5,075 nucleotides of DNA, taken from positions 1-5,075 of the forward strand of contig JAAFHO010000434.1 of the NCBI GenBank assembly GCA_013297575.1, in the 5' to 3' direction. The translations under genes were made by a program, and so were the position numbers. This document shows, one piece after another, positions 1 to 5,075 of this stretch. The notes beneath the pieces are model-generated. The model did no database searches. It saw nothing but the letters and a program-made list of their open reading frames with translations, and was not told the DNA's origin. The number at the start of each line of letters is the position of its first letter. Position 1 is the stretch's first letter. Origin of the DNA: Chitinophagales bacterium (GTDB lineage Bacteria; Bacteroidota; Bacteroidia; Chitinophagales; Saprospiraceae).

Positions 1-190
1 GCAGCATAGGTCAATATTTGAGCACAATAGTAAGATAATCCATCAATACCAACAAATCATCTATCCTAAAATATCTTCCACCGATGGACTTTTGCAGCGT
101 GGCAGATAGGAAGGCAGCAATGAGTACTTACCTTCAAAAAATATATGCCATGAGTAACAACCATACAATTTATCAAAAACATACTTATCA
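1..190. other. Upstream non-coding or gene-tail region
   Basis: I see no gene here that I can defend. Two forward frames enter the window open. One stops with TAA at 36-38 after a tail ending SIGQYLSTIVR. The other stops with TAG at 107-109 after about 35 codons. Either could be the 3' end of a preceding gene, and the sequence does not decide between them. A 36-codon open frame (ATG 84, TGA 192-194) overlaps the start of the next gene as ATGA but has no recognisable content. I found no convincing Bacteroidota promoter: GACTTTTG at 87-94 resembles the TAnnTTTG -7 box with one mismatch, but no TTTG/TTG box sits at the proper distance upstream. No terminator hairpin, tRNA or riboswitch was recognised. 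Confidence 0.5.
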
Positions 191-3100
191 ATGACCACAG
201 ATCAAGTTTTGGTTTGGCAAGAAGATATCGTAATACCCACTTATGGCATTGGAACACCCGAGAAAAACCCGATGTTTTTGGAAAAAAGGGTATACCAAGG
301 CAGTAGCGGCGTGGTGTACCCGCATCCTGTCGTGGAAAAGATATTTGATGAAAAAGAAGACCGCACTTATCATGCGCTCTTCCTCGAAAATAAATACCTC
401 AAAATCATGGTTTTGCCCGAATTGGGCGGCCGGATTCAAATGGCTTTTGACAAAATAAAACAACGGCATTTTATCTATTACAACCAGGTCGTCAAACCGG
501 CACTGGTAGGGCTTACCGGCCCTTGGATCTCTGGCGGCATCGAGTTCAACTGGCCACAACACCACCGCCCCAGCACATTTGAACCGATCGATTATACCAT
601 CGAAGAAAACGAAGATGGCAGCAAAACCGTGTGGGTAAATGAAGTAGAAAGGATGTTCCACACCAAGGGCATGGCGGGTTTTACGTTGTACCCCGGCAAA
701 GCATATTTAGAAATAAAAGGCCGGCTGTATAACCGGACCCCCTTCCCCCAAACCTTTCTTTGGTGGGCCAATCCGGCGGTGAAAGTAGGCGAGCATTATC
801 AATCTGTTTTCCCTCCAGATGTACACGCGGTATTCGATCACGGGCGGCGCGACGTATCGGAATTTCCAATCGCAAAAGGTATTTATTACAAGGTCGATTA
901 CGCACCGGGAACCGATATTTCGAGGTATAAAAACATACCAGTACCCACGTCTTACATGGCGGTTTCATCTAAATATAATTTTATAGGGGGCTACGAACAC
1001 GATACCCAAGGCGGCTTATTGCACGTGGCCAACCACCATATTGCACCAGGCAAAAAACAATGGACGTGGGGACATGGAGCGTTTGGATTGGCTTGGGACC
1101 GCAATTTAACGGATGAAGATGGCCCTTATATTGAGTTAATGACGGGGATTTTTACCGATAATCAGCCCGATTTTTCTTGGTTGCAACCCTTTGAAGAAAA
1201 GACCTTTAACCAGTATTTCATGCCCTACTCCGAAGTGGGGCTTGTAAAAAACGCGACCAAAGAGGCTGCACTAAATGTAGAAGTTTTTGAAAGCAAAATT
1301 GCCATAAAACTCTACGTTACAGCATTATACATACATTTACAGGTACAAATTACCAATACGACAAACGGGGAAATAGTGGAGTCCAAAACCATTGGATGCG
1401 CGCCAGAATCACCCTATTTATACACAATTTCTACCCCAAAAACACATATTCCTGAAGATATTCGTGTGACGGTGAAGGATGTAGCAACGGGCAAAATATT
1501 GGTCAGTTACCAAAAAGACAAACCCTCTACCGAAGAGATCCCCGCCCCTGCCCTGGCGGCCAAAAGTCCTGCGGAAACCATCAGCAATGAGCAACTTTAC
1601 CTCACAGGTTTACACTTGGAGCAATACCGTCACGCCACTTATATTGCTGCAGATTACTACCAAGAAGCCTTACGCCGCGATCCTAACGATGCCCGCAACA
1701 ACAATGCGTTAGGACTATGGTGGTTACGTCGAGGCAAACCAGAACAAGCAGTGCCTTATTTGAAAACGGCCATTGCTACCCTCACGCAGCGCAACCCCAA
1801 CCCCTACGATGGCGAAGCATATTATAATTTGGGCTGGGCTTTGTATTACTTGGGACAATACGACGCGGCGTTTGATGCCTTTTACAAATCGGTGTGGAGC
1901 GATGCCTGGCAACATGCGGGATTCTTGAATTTGGCCAGAATTGCCGTACTGAAAAAAGAATATGAAGAGGCGTTGGAATTAGTAGAAAAATCGTTGGTGC
2001 GCAATTGGAACAGCCATACCGCTCGGCATTTGAAAGTCCTAATTTTGAGAAAACTCGGACACACCGACGCGTGCCTTGCCCTAATTGAAGATTCCTTGAA
2101 AATTGATCCGTTTAACTATGGTTGCATCTTTGAACACTATTTACTGCTAAAAACGAGTAACCCGACAAAGGCCGACGCAACCTTGGCTCAACTGTATGAG
2201 TTATCGCGGAAATGGGAAAATAATTTCACCGAATACGCCTTGGATTACGCACTTGCTGGTGCTTACGACGAAGCCATTGCCTTGTTGCAATTATTAGAAA
2301 CCAGCGGCACAACTGTTTCGCCGCTTGCTTTTTATTACATCGGTTGGTGCTACCACCAGTCCAATCGCCCCGAAGCAGCGCTGTCGTATTTCCAGCGGGC
2401 AGCGGGTACTTCCTCCGACTATTGTTTTCCCAACCGATTGGAGGACGTATTAGCGTTGCGCGCAGCCATGACCGTGAATCCACACGATGCCAAAGCGCCG
2501 TACTACTTGGGTAATTTCTTCTACGACAAGCGACAATACCCAGAGGCCATTCATTATTGGGAGCAGTCTGTAGCCTTAGATGCCGATTTCCCCACTGTGC
2601 ACCGCAACCTCGCGTTGGCGTACCACAATAAACAAAATAATCCATCAAAAACATTGCAGTCGCTTGAAAAAGCCTTTTATCTCAACGATAATGATGCCCG
2701 CGTATTGATGGAACTGGACCAATTGTATAAAAAGACCAATAAGCCACACCAAGAGCGACTGGATCTATTGGAAAAATACCAGCCTTTGGTCGAATACCGC
2801 GACGATTTGTACCTAGAGCGATCTACACTTTATAACCAACTGGGCCACTACCAGTCGGCAAAGGAACTGATCGATACCTATCAGTTTCACCCTTGGGAGG
2901 GCGGCGAGGGTAAAGTGGTTGGGCAGTTTTTGATTTGCCACTTGGAACTAGCCAAACAAGCCATTCAATCTGGCGCTACACAAACCGCGCTCGATTTGCT
3001 GCAACGCGCAGAAGACTATCCCATCAATCTTGGGGAAGGGAAATTGATCAACGCCCAAGAAAACGATATTCATTACCTAAAAGGGCTGGCATTGGCGCAA

Positions 3101-3535
3101 TTGGGTGATTCAGCAGCAGCACTCCGCTATTTTCAACAATCAACCGAAGGTATTAGCGAGCCAGTGCAGGCCATTTTTTACAACGATCCCCAACCCGATA
3201 AAATATTTTATCAAGGTCTGGCTTGGCGCAAAGTGGGCAACGCTGCAAAAGCCAACGACATATTTAATCGCTTGATTCATTTTGGCACAGAACATAGCCA
3301 AGACGATATTCACATTGATTATTTTGCCGTTTCGTTACCCGATTTATTGGTTTTTGATGCCGATCTGAATTTAAAAAATAAAATTCACTGCTTGTATTTG
3401 CAGGGCTTAGGACACCTCGGCTTGGGCAATACCGATACCGCAAAAGAACTATTTCAAAGCGCACTATTGCTCGATATTAACCACCAAGGTTGCCTCATTC
3501 ACCTCGAAATGATGGCGTACGATAAGTTATTATAA
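191..3535 (+). CDS. DUF5107 domain-containing tetratricopeptide repeat protein
   Basis: This is a complete 1114-residue protein of unknown biochemical function. Residues about 5-345 match the DUF5107 family, which belongs to the galactose-mutarotase-like beta-sandwich superfamily. Landmarks are LPELGGRI (75-82), GPWISGGIEFNWPQHHRP (110-127), WWANPAV (191-197), and an acidic and aromatic stretch at 291-330 that includes WDRNLTDEDGPYIELMTG and TDNQPDFSW. Residues about 350-455 look like a small beta-rich linker domain. From about residue 467 to the end there are roughly 15 degenerate TPR helix pairs, for example around DPND (497-500) and YYNLGWALYYLGQYDAAF. Two non-TPR loops, WEGGEGK (902-908) and NLGEGK (946-951), interrupt them. 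There is no signal peptide or membrane segment, so a cytoplasmic location is inferred. ATG 191 is the first in-frame ATG after a stop at 155-157, and the N-terminus fits the family; no clear Shine-Dalgarno precedes it. The adjacent secreted glycoside hydrolase suggests a sugar-related role, either enzyme or sensor. The family call is firm; the function is not known. Confidence 0.93.
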   Translation: MTTDQVLVWQEDIVIPTYGIGTPEKNPMFLEKRVYQGSSGVVYPHPVVEKIFDEKEDRTYHALFLENKYLKIMVLPELGGRIQMAFDKIKQRHFIYYNQVVKPALVGLTGPWISGGIEFNWPQHHRPSTFEPIDYTIEENEDGSKTVWVNEVERMFHTKGMAGFTLYPGKAYLEIKGRLYNRTPFPQTFLWWANPAVKVGEHYQSVFPPDVHAVFDHGRRDVSEFPIAKGIYYKVDYAPGTDISRYKNIPVPTSYMAVSSKYNFIGGYEHDTQGGLLHVANHHIAPGKKQWTWGHGAFGLAWDRNLTDEDGPYIELMTGIFTDNQPDFSWLQPFEEKTFNQYFMPYSEVGLVKNATKEAALNVEVFESKIAIKLYVTALYIHLQVQITNTTNGEIVESKTIGCAPESPYLYTISTPKTHIPEDIRVTVKDVATGKILVSYQKDKPSTEEIPAPALAAKSPAETISNEQLYLTGLHLEQYRHATYIAADYYQEALRRDPNDARNNNALGLWWLRRGKPEQAVPYLKTAIATLTQRNPNPYDGEAYYNLGWALYYLGQYDAAFDAFYKSVWSDAWQHAGFLNLARIAVLKKEYEEALELVEKSLVRNWNSHTARHLKVLILRKLGHTDACLALIEDSLKIDPFNYGCIFEHYLLLKTSNPTKADATLAQLYELSRKWENNFTEYALDYALAGAYDEAIALLQLLETSGTTVSPLAFYYIGWCYHQSNRPEAALSYFQRAAGTSSDYCFPNRLEDVLALRAAMTVNPHDAKAPYYLGNFFYDKRQYPEAIHYWEQSVALDADFPTVHRNLALAYHNKQNNPSKTLQSLEKAFYLNDNDARVLMELDQLYKKTNKPHQERLDLLEKYQPLVEYRDDLYLERSTLYNQLGHYQSAKELIDTYQFHPWEGGEGKVVGQFLICHLELAKQAIQSGATQTALDLLQRAEDYPINLGEGKLINAQENDIHYLKGLALAQLGDSAAALRYFQQSTEGISEPVQAIFYNDPQPDKIFYQGLAWRKVGNAAKANDIFNRLIHFGTEHSQDDIHIDYFAVSLPDLLVFDADLNLKNKIHCLYLQGLGHLGLGNTDTAKELFQSALLLDINHQGCLIHLEMMAYDKLL

Positions 3536-3593
3536 CCTCTCGTGACCACCACTGATACAAACATACTCAACAATATTTAAAATACTGAATTCA
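3536..3593 (+). other. Short intergenic spacer, likely within an operon
   Basis: These 58 bases separate the DUF5107-TPR gene from the glycoside hydrolase gene. There is no GC-rich hairpin followed by a T run, so no intrinsic terminator is visible. There is also no TAnnTTTG promoter box. The last 25 or so bases before the downstream ATG are A/T-rich with no GGAGG-like site, which fits the leader-poor initiation common in Bacteroidota. Read-through from the upstream gene is the simplest interpretation. Confidence 0.6.
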
Positions 3594-3650
3594 ATGAAAA
3601 GGTATATTTTTTTATATTTCGCACTGCTATTGTCTGCGGTATTGACTGCG
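3594..3650 (+). other. Sec signal peptide of the GH2 protein
   Basis: The first 19 codons encode a basic start (K2, R3), an uninterrupted hydrophobic core rich in Leu, Phe and Ala, and a small-residue cleavage site (L17-T18-A19) before Q20. A Gln directly after the cut is common in Bacteroidota secreted proteins. It predicts export across the inner membrane; final placement in periplasm, surface or medium is not shown, because the C-terminus is outside the window. Confidence 0.85.
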
Positions 3651-5075
3651 CAATCGTCGATCTCTTTATCCGGCAAATGGGAAATGCAATTAGACCCCAA
3701 CGATATGGGACTTAGAGCGCATTGGTGGGAAAAACCATTTGCAGAAACCGTACAATTACCCGGTTCATTGGCCACTAATGGAAAGGGAAATGCGACTTCG
3801 CTCCAATCCACTTGGACGGGCGACATCATAGACAGCACCTATTTTTTCTCGGCTAAATATAAAAAATACCGCGAAGGTGAGATTAAAATACCATTTTGGC
3901 TTAAACCCACCTCTCATTATGTAGGTGCTGCGTGGTACCGCCGAAAAGTGCTTGTTCCAGATGATTGGGACAAAAAAAGGGTTATCCTTAATTTGGAAAG
4001 GTGCCATTGGGAAACCACCGTGTACATCAATGGCGGCTATTGTGGCACACAAAATAGTTTAGTAGCACCACACCAATACGATATATCTGCTTACCTCCAA
4101 AAAGGCGAAAATACCATCTGTATTCGGGTCGATAATCGTATAAAAATCCACCTTGGCCCCAATTCGCACAGTATTTCGGAACATACACAGTCCAACTGGA
4201 ACGGTATCGCGGGTGAAATGTCCTTAAATGCCGACTTACCCGAATTTATCCAGCAGGTAGAGGTATATCCCAATGTGTCAAAAGCACAGGCCAAAGTTGT
4301 TGTTTCTTTGCAACAACCTCGTAATCAGAGATTTACGGGTAAATTAATTATCCGTGCCGTTGCGCTACAAAACGACCAAACGCCGTTGCCAGATGTTGAA
4401 CAACCTGTACAATTTAATAGCGAATCAACCCAATTGGAGGTCATTTATCCAATACCATCGCCACAATTGTGGGATGAATTTTCCCCAAATTTATACCGTT
4501 TAACCGCCGTTTTAATCAAAAATGGCACCACCAAGGGCGTTGAGCAAACCACTACTTTTGGGATGCGCGAAATAGGCGTAAAAGGCACTAATATTACGAT
4601 CAATGGCCGCCCCATTTTCTTACGTGGCGATTTGGATTGCGCGGCTTTTCCCGTTACCGGATACCCACCCACTACCGCAGCACCTTGGGAAAAAATATTC
4701 AAAACCATTCAAGAATACGGCCTCAACCACCTCCGGTTCCACTCTTGGTGCCCGCCCGAAGCCGCTTTTGATGCCGCAGATAAATTGGGTGTTTATTTAT
4801 ATGTCGAAAGTCCACTTTGGGCCAACCAAAGCAGTGCCGTTGGTACTGGCGGATTAGTAGATGAATTTATCTATAAAGAATCGGAGCGAATGTTGCGCGA
4901 ATACGGCAATCACCCTTCTTTTTGTATGATGTCGTATGGCAACGAACCCGATGGCAAAAATCAAAATGCCTTTTTGGGGCGTTGGGTAGATCATTTTAAA
5001 GCACAAGACCCACGCCGTTTGTACACCAGTGCCGCCGGCTGGCCCATGATACCCGAAAACCAGTTTCACGTCAGT
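3594..5075 (+). CDS. Secreted glycoside hydrolase family 2 protein (3' truncated by window)
   Basis: The first 494 codons are present and the frame is still open at the window edge. The start ATG is followed by a clear signal peptide: MKR, a hydrophobic core at 5-17, and a likely cut at LTA|Q (19/20). Cys is absent at the cut, so it is not a lipoprotein. Residues about 22-215 form the GH2 sugar-binding jelly-roll domain (LSGKW at 25-29, AAWYRR at 112-117, WETTVYING at 139-147, HTQSNWNGIAGE at 197-208). Residues about 216-325 are the immunoglobulin-like domain, ending in FGMREIG (322-328). The TIM barrel starts at INGRPIFLRG (336-345) and continues with LRFHSWCPPEAAF (380-392), the E405 strand (VESPLW) and the acid/base motif GNEP (449-452, E451). 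The nucleophile Glu lies downstream, outside the window. The enzyme should hydrolyse a terminal beta-linked sugar in the periplasm or outside the cell. The substrate cannot be named: GH2 includes galactosidases, glucuronidases, mannosidases and others. It is probably in an operon with the gene upstream. Confidence 0.93.
   Translation, partial: MKRYIFLYFALLLSAVLTAQSSISLSGKWEMQLDPNDMGLRAHWWEKPFAETVQLPGSLATNGKGNATSLQSTWTGDIIDSTYFFSAKYKKYREGEIKIPFWLKPTSHYVGAAWYRRKVLVPDDWDKKRVILNLERCHWETTVYINGGYCGTQNSLVAPHQYDISAYLQKGENTICIRVDNRIKIHLGPNSHSISEHTQSNWNGIAGEMSLNADLPEFIQQVEVYPNVSKAQAKVVVSLQQPRNQRFTGKLIIRAVALQNDQTPLPDVEQPVQFNSESTQLEVIYPIPSPQLWDEFSPNLYRLTAVLIKNGTTKGVEQTTTFGMREIGVKGTNITINGRPIFLRGDLDCAAFPVTGYPPTTAAPWEKIFKTIQEYGLNHLRFHSWCPPEAAFDAADKLGVYLYVESPLWANQSSAVGTGGLVDEFIYKESERMLREYGNHPSFCMMSYGNEPDGKNQNAFLGRWVDHFKAQDPRRLYTSAAGWPMIPENQFHVS

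Noticed and set aside
87..94. GACTTTTG as a Bacteroidota -7 promoter box
   Set aside because: It has one mismatch to TAnnTTTG and no -33 TTTG/TTG element at the right spacing upstream, so the match could be chance.
191..260. Possible signal peptide on the DUF5107-TPR protein
   Set aside because: The N-terminus (MTTDQVLVWQEDIVIPTY) has acidic residues, no basic start and no long hydrophobic core.
188..661. 157-codon open frame on the minus strand
   Set aside because: It lies entirely opposite the strongly conserved DUF5107 coding region and has no recognisable domain; it is a shadow of that gene.
2226..2654. 142-codon open frame on the minus strand
   Set aside because: It lies opposite the TPR region, and its translation is rich in Arg and Trp with no domain pattern, as expected for an antisense shadow.
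3536..3600. Terminator or separate promoter between the two genes
   Set aside because: No GC-rich stem with a T tract and no TAnnTTTG box is present; only general A/T richness is seen.
4603..4857. 84-codon open frame on the plus strand in a different frame
   Set aside because: It overlaps the GH2 barrel frame, which carries the recognisable motifs throughout this stretch.
1..5075. CRISPR array, insertion sequence, tRNA or rRNA
   Set aside because: No regularly spaced direct repeats, terminal inverted repeats, transposase-like frame or structured RNA gene was seen; the window is almost fully occupied by two coding regions.

Overview
The window looks like a piece of a Bacteroidota chromosome. 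It has moderate GC content, a DUF5107-TPR protein of a type common in that phylum, a secreted family 2 glycoside hydrolase (GH2) with a typical Bacteroidota signal peptide ending in LTA-Q, and A-rich start regions without clear Shine-Dalgarno sequences. The genus cannot be read from the sequence alone. All assignments come from reading motifs by eye; no database search was run.

Layout: positions 1-190 are a short upstream region with no gene I can defend. It may hold the last codons of a preceding gene. Positions 191-3535 carry one large intact gene (1114 codons) for a probably cytoplasmic protein: an N-terminal DUF5107 domain (galactose-mutarotase-like beta-sandwich superfamily), a short beta-rich linker domain, and a long C-terminal solenoid of about 15 degenerate TPR repeats. 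A 58-base spacer without a recognisable terminator follows. From 3594 to the window end (494 codons, still open) there is an exported GH2 enzyme, cut off in the middle of its TIM barrel. The general acid/base motif GNEP is present, but the nucleophile region lies beyond the window.

The two genes point the same way and are close enough to be co-transcribed, so this is most likely part of a carbohydrate-utilisation operon. The inferred division of labour is that the GH2 enzyme releases sugar from a glycoside outside the cytoplasm, while the DUF5107-TPR protein binds, processes or senses a sugar or sugar derivative inside the cell. The DUF5107-TPR protein is the part of the window with the most unexplained biology: it has strongly patterned, aromatic- and acid-rich motifs, and two GEGK loops inside the TPR region, with no function I can assign.
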